Assembly: GCF_949987535.1 (NCBI RefSeq)
Contig: NC_080065.1
Location: forward strand, 37,735,239 to 37,799,238
Direction of reading: 5' to 3'
Source of the DNA: Balaenoptera acutorostrata
Lineage: Eukaryota; Chordata; Mammalia; Artiodactyla; Balaenopteridae
Length of the DNA: 64,000 nt
In this document: one piece after another, positions 35,062 to 45,312 of the stretch
Layout: each line of letters begins with the position of its first letter
Numbering within the stretch: position 1 is the stretch's first letter
Position numbers and translations under genes: made by a program
Notes under the pieces: generated by a model
What the model saw: the letters and a program-made list of their open reading frames with translations, nothing else
What the model was told of the DNA's origin: nothing
Databases searched by the model: none

Positions 35062-35251
35062 TGGAGAGTCCTTAAAAAACTAAAACAGAACTGCCATATG
35101 ATCCAGCAATCCCACTACTGGGCATATACCCAGAGAAAACCATAATTCAAAAAGACACATGCACCCCAATGTTCATTGCAGCACTATTTACAATAGCCAG
35201 GACATGGAAGCAACCTATATGTCCATCGACGGAGGAATGGATAAAGAAGAT

Positions 35252-35254
<3 letters not shown>

Positions 35255-35295
<41 letters not shown>
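35255..35295. repeat. (AT)n microsatellite
   Basis: About 41 nt of uninterrupted AT units lies directly after AAAGAAGATGTG. Confidence 0.95.
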
Positions 35296-35298
<3 letters not shown>

Positions 35299-35303
35299 GA
35301 TGT

Positions 35304-35306
<3 letters not shown>

Positions 35307-35345
<39 letters not shown>
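35307..35345. repeat. (AT)n microsatellite, duplicated neighbour
   Basis: About 39 nt of AT units follows a second copy of the AGAAGATGTG motif, so the motif plus (AT)n unit is present twice in tandem. Confidence 0.95.
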
Positions 35346-35348
<3 letters not shown>

Positions 35349-35855
35349 CTATGGAATATTACTCGTATAAAAAAGAATGAAATAATGCCATTTACAACAA
35401 CATGGATGGACCTAGAGATTGTCATACTGAGTGAAGTAAGTCAGACAGAGAAAGACAAGTATCATATGGTATCGCTTATATGTAGAATCTAAAAAATGGT
35501 ACAAATGAACCTATTTACAAAACAGAAATAGAGTCACAGATGTAGAAAACAAACTTATGGTTACCAAGGGGGAAGAGGAGATGGGATAAATTGGGAGATT
35601 AGGATTGACAAATACACACTACTATATATAAAATAGATAACTAATAAGAACCTACTGTATAGCACAGGCAACTCTACTCAATACTCTGTAATGACCTATA
35701 TGGGAATAGAATCTAAAAAAGAGTAAATATATGTATATGTATAAATGATTCACTTTGCTATACAGCAGAAACTAATACAACATTGTAAATCAACTATACT
35801 CCAATAAAAATTAACTTAAAAAAAAAGAAAAGGTCAAGGGGAGAAAGCAAACTTA

Positions 35856-37787
35856 GGGCTTGGAGGGAGAATAACTTTACATTTTTTACCTTTTTTTGTT
35901 TATTTTGAATTTGATATCCTTGACATGATTTGGACTGGTAGCATGAGATTTTTATTTTGTAAGTGTCACATTTACTTTTTTACTCTTGTTTTTAATAGTC
36001 CATGAATGGTTTGGGACATGCAACAGTGGCTCCTGGAGCTTATGAGTTCCTAGGATATCACAGATTTCTTTGGCACTTTGGGAACTAGTTGCCAAAGCAT
36101 CCAGTGAATTGTTAATAGCAAAATTTTTGCATCAGGTTAGAGTTAGATTAATAAACTAGTTTTTTGGTGTCTGTTACTGAGAAAAATCTCTCTATAAGCA
36201 TAAGCACAGCCTCTAGAGAGGCTGATGTACTGAAAGAGACAGGGAGAAATAAAATTGAAAGGTATCTTTACTATGATGGCAAAGCAATGGAAAGGCTGAA
36301 GTTCAAATTGCAACAGGCTTAAAATATCAACACTTACATTAAACCACTGGGACTGGGGCCTGGAGAGAAACTTGGCAGAACACATTTTTGAGTTGAGAGT
36401 TATTAGATATAGTACATGTTTCTTTAAAGTCAGGAAGTCTTCTCCTTCCCCTTGAAAAACAAAGCGTGATAAACCACACCACAAAAGGGTCCATAACTAG
36501 GCAAGAAAAACTAAGGTTGTCTTTCAAGTCCTGCTGTGCAGATTTGTACTATAGCCATTCAGCTTTCAGAACATTATCAGCTGAGCAATAGCTGTCCTAT
36601 CCAGACTCACCTGCAAACAAACCAAGTTCAGGGACCCTAGGCATTTTCCTCTACCATGTTTGAGAAAGCACAGATCACTGGATTACAGCAGTGCTCTGTA
36701 TTAAATTTTTTTATTTGATTTGATTTGATTAAAAATTTGTAATTTTTATACTTTATGAGAACCAACTGAACTGACTTATGTTTCAAACTTTGTGTTACTG
36801 ATTTTTTGCACTTTTGACAGCACTATTTACAAGCTTTTTCCTCTGGGAATGGTAGAGCATACATCCCTCCATACTTCTCCCCTCCTTCACCCGATCTCCG
36901 ACCATATAGAATATTCCCAGAGTCACTAAAAGCTGGTAGAAAGTCTGCTTCTTTTTGTCTGCTTTCCTGTCCCCTGCACAAGACATGAAAAATAAGGCAC
37001 CAATCACATGCTGAGTGAGTTAACATGGAACAATAATCATGATCTTACCAATGCAAAAGTTATGGGGGGTGGGAACAATAACCAGCCCATATTGCTAGAG
37101 ACATTAGAATAAGAAATCCTAAACTGAAACTTAGTGGAAATTACACAGTACAGAAACGCTAAGCGGAAGTGGAATTCAGTGAAAAGAGTCTTGGTGACTT
37201 TTCCTCAACTTGAAGGAAGCTCACTTGGTTTCCATCTCTGCTCCTCGTTTCCAGTTTGCCCCAGTTCACTTCTCATCCTCCCTACCTCCTGCACCTTCTT
37301 GACTCCCTCCCTCGTTTTTAATTTCCTTTTTCATTCTCTCCCAAATGCAATCTTCTAGCTTCAGCTCAGAATTTCCTTCGGAGCAAGTCATTTCAAAGCC
37401 ACTTGGATGTAAGGTAACTATGGTTACAGCTCTTCAAGATTGTGCATAAACAGGAGGTTAAATGAAGACTAGATGCCCATCATCTACTTAGGATGTACAC
37501 ACTAATGAAGCACCATCCAAGGACCCCAGCACTCCTAGGTATCAAAGGAAAAATAACCCCCATCGAAACCATCTCCTAAGGAAAAAACCACAGCCAAAGA
37601 AATCTTTTTAAAAGTTGACATGACACATGATGCTAGAGGTCTGCTGTCCTTAGAACGCAACATCAGCAAGCATTTTTCTAATCCTAAGATTGGCCCTGGG
37701 TAAAATCTTAAAACAAACACCACTTATATTTTTATTAATTTCTATTTTTTAAAGTAGCATGCATAGAATTTACAAATCAAATAGGAG
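35856..37787. other. Unique sequence, no gene seen
   Basis: No repeat or exon is recognised. Minus-strand frames at 36143-36484 and 36795-37007 encode unrecognised peptides without splice or promoter context. Confidence 0.45.
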
Positions 37788-37968
37788 GAGCAGTATCATT
37801 CTGTGGGTAAGAGCACAGACTCAGACTGCTTGGTTCATATTGTGGTTGTGTATTTCTAACTCTGTGATCATGGACAAGTTACTTAACTGCTTTGTGCCTC
37901 CATTTTCTCATCTATAAAATAGGAATAATAATAGCACATATTTCACAGAGTTTTGACAGACTTCACAT

Positions 37969-38142
37969 ATGGGCTGAATTGTATTCCCCCAAAATACACT
38001 TGATTAAGTTCTAATCCCCAGTACCTTGGAATGTGACTATATTTAGAGGTAGGGTTTTAAAGAGGTGATGAAGGTAAAATGAGGTCAAATGAGTGGACCC
38101 TAATCCAATATGACTGGTGTCTTTATAAGAAGAGGAGATTAG

Positions 38143-38177
<35 letters not shown>

Positions 38178-38369
38178 AGGGAAAGTCATGTGAAGACACG
38201 AGAAGGAGATAGCCATCTACCAGCCAAGGAGAGAGACCCTCAGAAGAATCCAGCCCTGCCAACACCTTGATCTTGGATTTCTAGACTTCAGAACTGTGAG
38301 AAAATACATTTCTGTTGTTTAAATTACCCAATCTCTGGTATCTATTATAACAAATCAATAAAGAAAACA
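37969..38369 (+). mobile_element. MLT1-type LTR inside MIR
   Basis: The start is a TATGGGCTGAATTGTATTCC form, followed by CCCAGTACCTTGGAATGTGA, CCTAATCCAATATGACTGGT, GTCTTTATAAGAAGAGGAGA, GTCATGTGAAGACACGAG, AACACCTTGATCTTGG, and a TTCTGTTGTTTAAATTACCC tail. A (CA)15 tract sits at the usual A/C-rich site of this LTR. Confidence 0.88.
38145..38174. repeat. (CA)15 microsatellite
   Basis: Fifteen uninterrupted CA units lie inside the MLT1 LTR. Confidence 0.95.
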
Positions 38370-38397
38370 TCTGGTGTATAGTCAGTACTCTATCAGG

Positions 38398-38398
<1 letters not shown>

Positions 38399-38432
<34 letters not shown>
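38399..38432. repeat. (ATT)n microsatellite
   Basis: About eleven ATT units sit at the 3' end of the split MIR, where the MIR tail commonly seeds such repeats. Confidence 0.9.
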
Positions 38433-38434
<2 letters not shown>

Positions 38435-38549
38435 AAGATATACATTAATAAAAACAGCAGCCCTCTACTCCATCTTTCCCCATCTCATAAGTCCATTTTC
38501 TTCAGGCAACATCTCAATAATTTAACTCTTTATTTTCATATTTTCTTCG

Positions 38550-38692
38550 TATTTCTCTCCTCTCTCCTCACCCCTCCTTTCCCCCTTCTCCCTCCTATGT
38601 TTTACCTTCTCCTCTCTTCCTTTTCCCCTTCCTTTACTCTCTCTCTCTCTCTCTCTCCCTCCCTCCTTCCCTTCCTTCCTCTCTCCCTCATC
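38550..38692. repeat. CT-rich low-complexity tract
   Basis: Nearly pure pyrimidine sequence with a (CT)n core at about 38638-38656. The frames across it on both strands are compositional artefacts. Confidence 0.9.
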
Positions 38693-38714
38693 TACGTTTT
38701 GGAACATTTTCGCA

Positions 38715-39025
38715 CCCACCTCTTCCATACCTGCAGCAATATGGATGAGGTTCACAAACACAATTTGAAAGAAGCCAGAATACAGAAAAGTAACTAAGGT
38801 ATGATTCTATGTATATAAAATTCAAACACAGTCAAAAGAAAAATACGGTGTTAGCAATCAAGATGACAAACATCCTTGGACTGAAAGGGAGCACAAGAGG
38901 TATTTCTGGGGGCTGACAATGTTCCATGTCTGGACCCAGGTGCTGGTTGTGTTTGTGGAAAGTCATTGAACTGTTATACTTATCACTGTTCACTTTCTGA
39001 ATTTATACTTTGTTTTATAAAAATG
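38715..39025 (+). mobile_element. Probable old L1 3' end
   Basis: Blocks such as ACAATGTTCCATGTCTGGAC, CCAGGTGCTGGTTGTGTTTG and GAACTGTTATACTTATCACT, with a terminal TTTATACTTTGTTTTATAAA, resemble the 3' ends of old mammalian L1s. Confidence 0.55.
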
Positions 39026-39104
39026 CCAAGGCTTCACAATCCAGGATCTTGGTACATTGCTCAAAGCAGGACTTTTCCGTGCAGTTCATTTATTCGTCCT
39101 CTTA

Positions 39105-39245
39105 TTCAGTCCATTAGTAAGTCTCTGTTTGTTTATTGAACATCTAATATATGATAGGCACTATGCTAAGCGTTGGGGTTAAAAATTATAAACAGTATTA
39201 GATGCTTGCCCTAGAGGAGCTCACAGCCCAGGAACAGAAGAAATA
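39105..39245 (-). mobile_element. L2 LINE 3' end
   Basis: Reversed L2 terminus: GTTTATTGAACATCTAATAT, ATGATAGGCACTATGCTAAG, CGTTGGGGTT, GAGGAGCTCACAGCCCAGGA. Confidence 0.7.
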
Positions 39246-39299
39246 ACACGAAAACGTATACTAAAATGAACACTCAGTTGCTTGAGCAAATTCATGGAG

Positions 39300-39480
39300 G
39301 CTTGATAGCACTCCCATTTTAGATCATTGCCCACATCCTATTTCTTTTATAAAGCCTCCCCTAACTAACACTCCCCACATTGAGTTCTGCGAATGCCTTA
39401 CTTTTTCCTGGTGTTAAGTCTTATCACCCCAACTAAACTGTAAGCTCTTTATGGGAAGTGATTATATTTTACATTTATCT
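39300..39480 (+). mobile_element. L2 LINE 3' portion
   Basis: Forward blocks TATAAAGCCTCCCCTAACTA, AACTGTAAGCTCTTTATGGG and ATCTTCTATGCCCTGCAAC follow the L2 3' region. Confidence 0.65.
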
Positions 39481-39499
39481 TCTATGCCCTGCAACACCA

Positions 39500-39755
39500 G
39501 ACACCCCAAAATAATAAACCAGCATTTATATTTGCAAGACATTTTCACACAAGTTACCTCATTTGATTCTCACAGCAACCCTATGGGGGTAAGTAGGGTG
39601 AATATAATTATAATCGGGTTTTAACTTTGCTTTATAATGAAAGAAACTGAAATCCAAATAGGTTATGGACCTGACCAAGACGACATGAACCAGAATATAC
39701 AACAGACACTGTGTCTTTGAATTCCAAATCCCAGTTTCTCCATGGTACAGAACTC
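39500..39755 (-). mobile_element. MIR SINE
   Basis: Reversed MIR text: CTCATTTGATTCTCACAGCA, ACCCTATGGGGGTAAGTAGG, TAATGAAAGAAACTGAAATC. The left part is diverged. Confidence 0.75.
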
Positions 39756-40117
39756 CTTTTACAAATTCGTATTGGTTTATCAATTGCACATAAAAAATTC
39801 AGTGGCCCTTAACAGAGCAAAGATGAACCTTTAATTCCTTAAGATGTTTAGAGAAGAAGATTTCCCTACCCTGGGGGTCCATTGGCCCGATAATCTCAGC
39901 AGCATTCAGGAAGCAAAAGGTGTAAACATACCACTGTCTTATGCTCTCCTTCCCCCAGTTGTAGACAGATCACTCTTAATCCTTCTTGGTACTCATTGCT
40001 ATTTATTTTTTCCAGAAGGCCAATCCTCACCTAATGATACACTAAAGAAACAGAACCCACTGAATCCTTTAAGGCTTTAAGACTTTGTCTCCAATAATCC
40101 TCCCTGTCAGGCTCCCC
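39756..40117. other. Unique sequence, no gene seen
   Basis: No repeat or exon recognised. The frame at 39844-40080 is unrecognised. Confidence 0.4.
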
Positions 40118-40412
40118 CCCCCTTTTTTTTTTTTAACATCTTTATTGGAGTATAACTGCTTTACAATGGTGTGTTAGTTTCTGCTTCATAACAAAGTGAA
40201 TCAGTTATACATACACACATATCCCCATATCTCTTCCCTCTTGCGACTCCCTCCCTCCCACCCTCGCTATCCCACCCCTCTAGGTGGTCACAAAGCACCA
40301 AGCTGATCTCCCTGTGCTATGCGGCTGCTTCCCACTAGTTATCAGTTTTACGTTTGATAGTGTATCTATGTCCATGCCACTCTCTCACTTTGTCCAGGCT
40401 TACCCTCTTAAG
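40118..40412 (-). mobile_element. L1 3' end fragment
   Basis: The plus strand shows a T-run then AACATCTTTATTGGAGTATA, the pyrimidine-rich CTCCCTCCCTCCCACCCTCG, and CAAGCTGATCTCCCTGTGCT. This is the same 3' end type as at 1933 and 18457, truncated before ORF2. Confidence 0.9.
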
Positions 40413-41055
40413 AACTCCAACAGGGCACCTGAACAAGAAACGTGAAGTTGAAACTTGTTCCTCTACCTGCCTTCCACCACTGATCCCAGATGCCCCTGCA
40501 GTCCTGCCCAGAAGGGGTCTAACAGAGCTTCTGAAATCAGAAGCAGAGCTAACACTACTCAGCTTCAAAGGGATGCCCAGGACTTTTGGTCGGTTTCTGC
40601 ATGCACCTGACGCCTTAGTCTAGTTCTGCCTGTAAAAGACTTTACAGGAGCTTTCCACCTGGATTTCATTTACTCGTGTCGTCATGATTTGAGGAGGTTC
40701 TGCTCCCTGATACCTGTCCCATGCCTTCCCAGCTTCCGGAGACAAGCTGGTGGATGGTAACGGCAGGAGCAGCCTGTGGGCTACAGTATCAAACTAGCCA
40801 CCAGAAGAAACTGAAAAATCTCTAACCTTTAAGGTGCACATGTAACCAGAATGTCCAGGTCTCACTAGTTTTCAAGTACATACAAGAATATACAAGCATA
40901 GTATGAAGTATGATGTACCTGGCACAAAATACAGTCTCATTATGTATTTATTGAATAAATAACATTTAATATTATTAGATATTTATTGAATAAATGAATC
41001 ACCTGGGTGTGTGTGCACAGGTACATATGTGTTGAGACAGCTTACTTATTTAAGA
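40413..41055. other. Mostly unique sequence, no gene seen
   Basis: The plus frame at 40354-40623 starts in the L1 tail and is unrecognised. Near 40944-40995 a palindromic ATTTATTGAATAAAT motif occurs twice and resembles an L2 or MIR terminus. Confidence 0.4.
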
Positions 41056-41059
41056 GTCT

Positions 41060-41195
41060 CTCTTCCCTATTAGCTCCTTGAAGTTCCTTGAAGGGAGGGA
41101 CTATGGATTTTTTTTTTAATATTTATATATCTTGTGCTTAACAGAGTCGGGCAGATAGTAGGGCTCAGTACACATTTGTGAAATTAATGCGTAAA
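41060..41195 (+). mobile_element. L2 LINE 3' end
   Basis: Blocks TATTAGCTCCTTGAAGTTCC, GGGAGGGACTATGGATTTTT, GTCGGGCAGATAGTAGGGCT and GTACACATTTGTGAAATTAA follow the L2 3' end. Confidence 0.65.
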
Positions 41196-42925
41196 CTTGG
41201 TTCACATGAGCATCATTACTTAAATCTTGCTAGCCCCTAATCTTCCCGTTCACACATTAACTTCAGGCTTTTGCAGGGATGTCACGCACGTGTCTGTAAA
41301 ACCATCTAGGCCACCAAGCCCCTTCTTCTTCTGTTCTTCAAGCCCAAGCACTGCTGCTGCTTTTGACATAAACGTCCCCGCTTCTGCAAAGGTGTGGCTC
41401 TGGGGTCCCACTGCCACTTGATAAAGCGTCTGGTGCTTGCTGACATCTTCCTTTCCACAGCCAGCCTCTTCAGGACTACACATTATCCTCAACACCTCCT
41501 CAGAAGTGCTTCTCCAAGTAAAACCTTGTCATCCCACTGACCTTGGGCCCTGTCTCCTCAAATCACCACAACCAAAACTCAGCATTTCATGAAAGACTTG
41601 AGATGGCTTTCATCACCACTGTCCCCACCAAGACTCAAATCCGTGTCCCTTAACTCCGGACACAGAAGCTCTTTGAAACTGAGAACAGTTTCCTTCTTCT
41701 ATGTTGCCTCCTGTGAGAGGAATCTGGCTACAGGGTTTCTCAGACTCCAAAGTGTTAAAGAGTTCCAATGTGCGTGCAACCCATTTCCTCCCTGGGCACG
41801 TGTATGTCCCAGGGCAGCTGGCTGGAATAAGGTCAAGTAACAACCACACATTCTACCCAGAGCTAATACGTCCCTCCGGACCTGAGTTCCCATCACCAAG
41901 ACTCTCTTCTCCATGGCAGACTTCTTCCCCTTTAGGGTGATTCCGCTTTCACCCTGCAGGCAGGCTTTCATTAGCCCTCTAAACTCCCACCATGACTGAC
42001 CGGTCATCTCTGTTCTTCTCTGAATCCATACTCAAAATCCCCTGCCGAGGAGCTTCTTAGACCCCCTTGGAAATCAGTGCAGGCAGATAGACCTTTGGAG
42101 TGGGGGGTAGAGAAGGGGTATGCTATTCCTCACTGTAGACCAATCCATCCCAGTCCCATGAGACATGTATGGCCTCGTTCTGGAATTTTAACTGAAGCTT
42201 CTGCAGAAGTAGGATTCTTTTTTTCTCTAGTCAAGACAGGAAGAGAACATAGAGGAGCACATCTCTCTTGGAAAGGCACTTCCACAACGCTCCTGTGATG
42301 CGTCTGACAGCTGCCTGACAACTGAGAGCATGGTATACCCTCATAAATGAACTGAGGTAGATCACTTGGCACAGTCCCAGGCTAGCTGGGTCATGTACAG
42401 TCAAACAAAAAGAAATACTTGCAGCCAGAGTTTCCAAGGTGGAAGAGAGATGCTCCGTCCTGACTTGAACAATCAGGAATCAGACTAATAACTCTCAGAG
42501 GCTGAAGCTTGGGGGAATTCGAAGTATCAATAAACAGTCTGCAACTTATTGTCTGGCATGCTGTTTTCTAGTCATCACATATATTATTTGAGGAGTCGGG
42601 TGCTGGGGAAAGTGACTAATGTCTTGTCTGTTCTATGTGCTATAATCCAGCGTATGTGGAGGGAAGTTACAAATAATAACTGAAGAAACTGGGTGAGAGA
42701 CTCATGGAAGATTGTGCTCGTGATGTGATTCACACATATTATCCCATCTACTGATACCACTCTCTTCCACTCCATTGACCTGTCTGTCAGCCTTGTCTCA
42801 CACAGGATGAGTGTGTGCATCAATCAATTGTAAACTTTAGAGGTAAGCTAGGGACTAGGGTGTCACAAATACTCTGATATGATTCAGGAAGCATTAGGGG
42901 AGGAGAAATAAATCTTCTTTAGAAG
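41196..42925. other. Unique, relatively GC-rich sequence, no gene proven
   Basis: This 1.7-kb stretch has higher GC and several medium frames on both strands (41250-41495, 41589-41840, 41613-41849, 41699-42007, 42130-42372). None resembles a protein I know and they overlap one another on opposite strands, which argues against coding. No repeat family is recognised. It could be a regulatory or ancient unique region. Confidence 0.4.
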
Positions 42926-42929
42926 TACA

Positions 42930-43835
42930 GTACATTTCTACAACGATTTCTACAAATAGCCAACAAGCATATGAAAAAGGCTTTAGCATCATTAATCATC
43001 AGAGAAATGCAAATCAAAAACACAATGAGATATCATTTCATACCCAGTGAGATGGCTACTGAAAAGAAGAAGAAGGAGGAGGAGGAGGAGGAGGGGGGGG
43101 AGAAGGAGGGGAAGGAAGAGGGGAAGGGGAAGAGGAAGAGGAAGAGGAAGGAGAAGAAGCAGAAAATAGAAAATAAGTGTTGGCAGGGATGTGGAGAAAT
43201 TGCAACCCTGTGAACTGTTGGTGGGATTGTGAAAACGTTTAACCACTGTGGAACAGTATGAAGGTTTCTCAAAAAATTAAAAATAGAACTGTATATGATC
43301 CAGTGATCCCACTTCTGGATATATATGCAAAAGAATTGAAAGCAGGGTCTTGAAGCAATATCTGCACACCTATGCTCATAGAAGCACTATTTACAATAGC
43401 CAAGAGGTGGAAGCAACCCAAATGTCTATCTATAAGTGAATAAAGAAACAAAATGTGGTATATAAATACAGTGGAATATTACTCAAAGGAAGGAAATTCT
43501 GTCACATGGCACAACATGGATGAAACTTGAAGACATTATACTAAGTAAAATAAGTCAGTCACAAAAAGACAAATATTCTATTATTCTACTTAGGTATGAG
43601 GTATCTAAAGTACTCAAATTCATAGAAACAGAAAGTAGAATGGTGGTTGCCAAGGACTCGGGGAAGGGAGAAAAGGGGAGTTGTTAAACTGATATAGAAT
43701 TTCAGATTTGCGAGAGGAAAAAGTTCTGGAGATCTGCTTCACAACAATGTGAATATACTTAATATTACTGAACTGTACCATTAAAAATGGTTAAGATGGT
43801 AAATTGTATGTTATGTGTTTTTTTTTTACTATCAG
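42930..43835 (+). mobile_element. Old L1 ORF2 C-terminal and 3' region
   Basis: Forward L1 text: ATCATCAGAGAAATGCAAAT, AGTGTTGGCAGGGATGTGGA, GAACTGTTGGTGGGATTGTG, ATGATCCAGTGATCCCACTT, CAATAGCCAAGAGGTGGAAG, ACAACATGGATGAAACTTGA, then 3' untranslated text to CATTAAAAATGGTTAAGATG. The ORF2 reading is interrupted by the purine tract at 43061-43159 and by stops, so no product is possible. Confidence 0.88.
43061..43159. repeat. 99-nt uninterrupted purine tract
   Basis: Every base from 43061 to 43159 on the plus strand is A or G. It sits within the L1 ORF2 sequence between the block GAGATGGCTACT and AAAATAAGTGTTGGCAGGG, in a position where L1 normally has a short A-rich linker. The Lys/Glu-rich and Leu/Pro/Phe-rich frames over it are artefacts. 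Confidence 0.95.
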
Positions 43836-45125
43836 TAAACAAGCAAACAAAGATACATAGGCATTGAAAGGACAAAAAAGGATAAGTGGGGTGCTCGCTG
43901 GACAGGCCATGAGCACCAGAGAGCCCCATAGCAGTACTATAAGGCTGAAAGGAGGGCTGGAAATGCCCCCAAATGATTTGTTGTCTGTGACCTGCTCAAG
44001 AAACCTTACTGGTTTCATGGTTTTGCCTCAGGCCAGCCTTAAGCCTGGTTTTGCTACTCTTGGGAGAAGTCAATATTCTGAGCGGGGACTTTCATAGTTT
44101 CGCAGTTTATTCATCCATTCAACAAACAATTCCTGAGGCTCAACTACATGTCAGCCACTGCCTAGGCCCTGGGGATGCAAAAAGAAGACAAGGCCCAGAT
44201 TTTAAAGCACTGTCAGGTCAGGGGCTGAACTACATTCCCAGTTGAGACATGAGACCGGTCTCCTGTGTGATTGATGGACAAAATAAGAGCAGCACTATAA
44301 CACTAACGTGATGGAAAGCCAGAAGTCTGTTAATCCAGCCCTCCCCTGATGCACTGCTCACGCCTCCAATCCAAGTCAAAATGAACTAGAGTTCCGACAT
44401 CTATAAACTCAGTAAGCATAAAAGTTCATAAAGAGTACTTTCCCATTGGAATAGAGGTCCATGGATTGTGTCTCCAGAATTGTGTACAGTTACTCACTAA
44501 ACAGATTTCTGTAAAACCTCTAAAGCAACTGAACCTTCTGAAAGTTGTTGCCATGGAGCTGGATCTTTTATCTCCATTGTGAATGAAAAAAAAAAACAAA
44601 GACTGTCACTCATCATTCAGCTATACAAGGGTTAAATTGCAACCCACTGCAATCGTCCACACCCACCAACAGTGCGTGTGCCCTGAAGGAAATTCAAGAT
44701 GAAAAACGAGATGAATCATTCTGTGCTTTGTACAAACTGGCCCCTAGATAGTTAAGATGCATATCTTAGGAAGAATATCAATGATATTCTATACCCACCC
44801 TCACAAGTCACTTTTCCATCAGCACTTCAGTACTCATTAAAATAACCAAAACCTGTATTACAAGTGGTAGATGAAGAGGATCACCTCTATGAGGCAAATT
44901 TAACAGAAACCATGGTATGAAAAGCAGTGTGGAGTGAACTTTGCTACTGACTAACTAGGAAATCTGCAAATCACTGAAAATGTATGGATCACACTTGCCT
45001 CTTTTTTAAAACTGAGAGTTTTTACTCACTGATCTCTGCCATTCTTAGATTATATGTGAGGTCCTAGAAAAATGATCCATGGGAATCACCTGGTTAAAAT
45101 AGTGATTTCAAAGTTCTGTCTACCT
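43836..45125. other. Mostly unique sequence, no gene seen
   Basis: Apart from an L2 end at 44100-44230 nothing is recognised. Frames at 43791-44245 are short and unsupported. Confidence 0.4.
44100..44230 (-). mobile_element. L2 LINE 3' end
   Basis: Reversed L2 terminus: TTCATCCATTCAACAAACAA, CAGCCACTGCCTAGGCCCTG, GGGATGCAAAAAGAAGACAA. Confidence 0.75.
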
Positions 45126-45312
45126 CTGAAGCAGTGGTCCTCTAAGTGTGGTCCATGGGCTAGCAGCAGTAACATGACCTGGGAGCTTGTTAGAAATACA
45201 CTCACCCCAGGCTTATGAATCAGAGTTGCTGGAGATGAGGGCTAAGGAAGGTGTGTTTCAACAAGCCCTCCAGGTGATTCTCATGCACACCGAAGTCTGA
45301 GAAGCATGGCTC
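45126..45312 (+). mobile_element. MER5-like hAT-Charlie relic
   Basis: Well-preserved MER5 layout: GAAGCAGTGGTCCTCTAAGT, ATGACCTGGGAGCTTGTTAG, ATGAATCAGAGTTGCTGGAG, ACAAGCCCTCCAGGTGATTC, and the inverted end TCTGAGAAGCATGGCTC. Confidence 0.85.

Larger units (their letters stand above)
35062..35827 (+). mobile_element. 5'-truncated L1 with internal (AT)n
   Basis: The forward text is the ORF2 C-terminal region (GAACTGCCATATGATCCAGC, ACTACTGGGCATATACCCAG, CAATAGCCAGGACATGGAAG, GGATGGACCTAGAGATTGTC) followed by a 3' end (GTAAATCAACTATACTCCAA then TAAAAA). Two (AT)n tracts interrupt the ORF2 part. Matching 28-nt flanks support a single insertion. Confidence 0.9.
37788..38432 (+). mobile_element. 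MIR SINE split by an MLT1 LTR
   Basis: The left part (37788-37967) has the MIR head and core (GTAAGAGCACAGACTCAGAC, GATCATGGACAAGTTACTTA, CTCATCTATAAAATAGGAAT). The right part (38370-38432) has the MIR end (TCTGGTGTATAGTCAGTACT) followed by ATT repeats. The LTR at 37969-38369 lies between. Confidence 0.8.

Noticed and set aside
35147..35492. Frames with long Ile-Tyr repeats
   Set aside because: They read through (AT)n microsatellites inside an L1.
41589..42007. Overlapping medium frames on both strands as a candidate exon
   Set aside because: Opposite-strand frames overlap fully, no protein family is recognised, and no paired splice sites stand out.
42971..43272. Lys/Glu-rich and Leu/Phe/Pro-rich frames
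   Set aside because: They are translations of the 99-nt purine tract and have no coding meaning.
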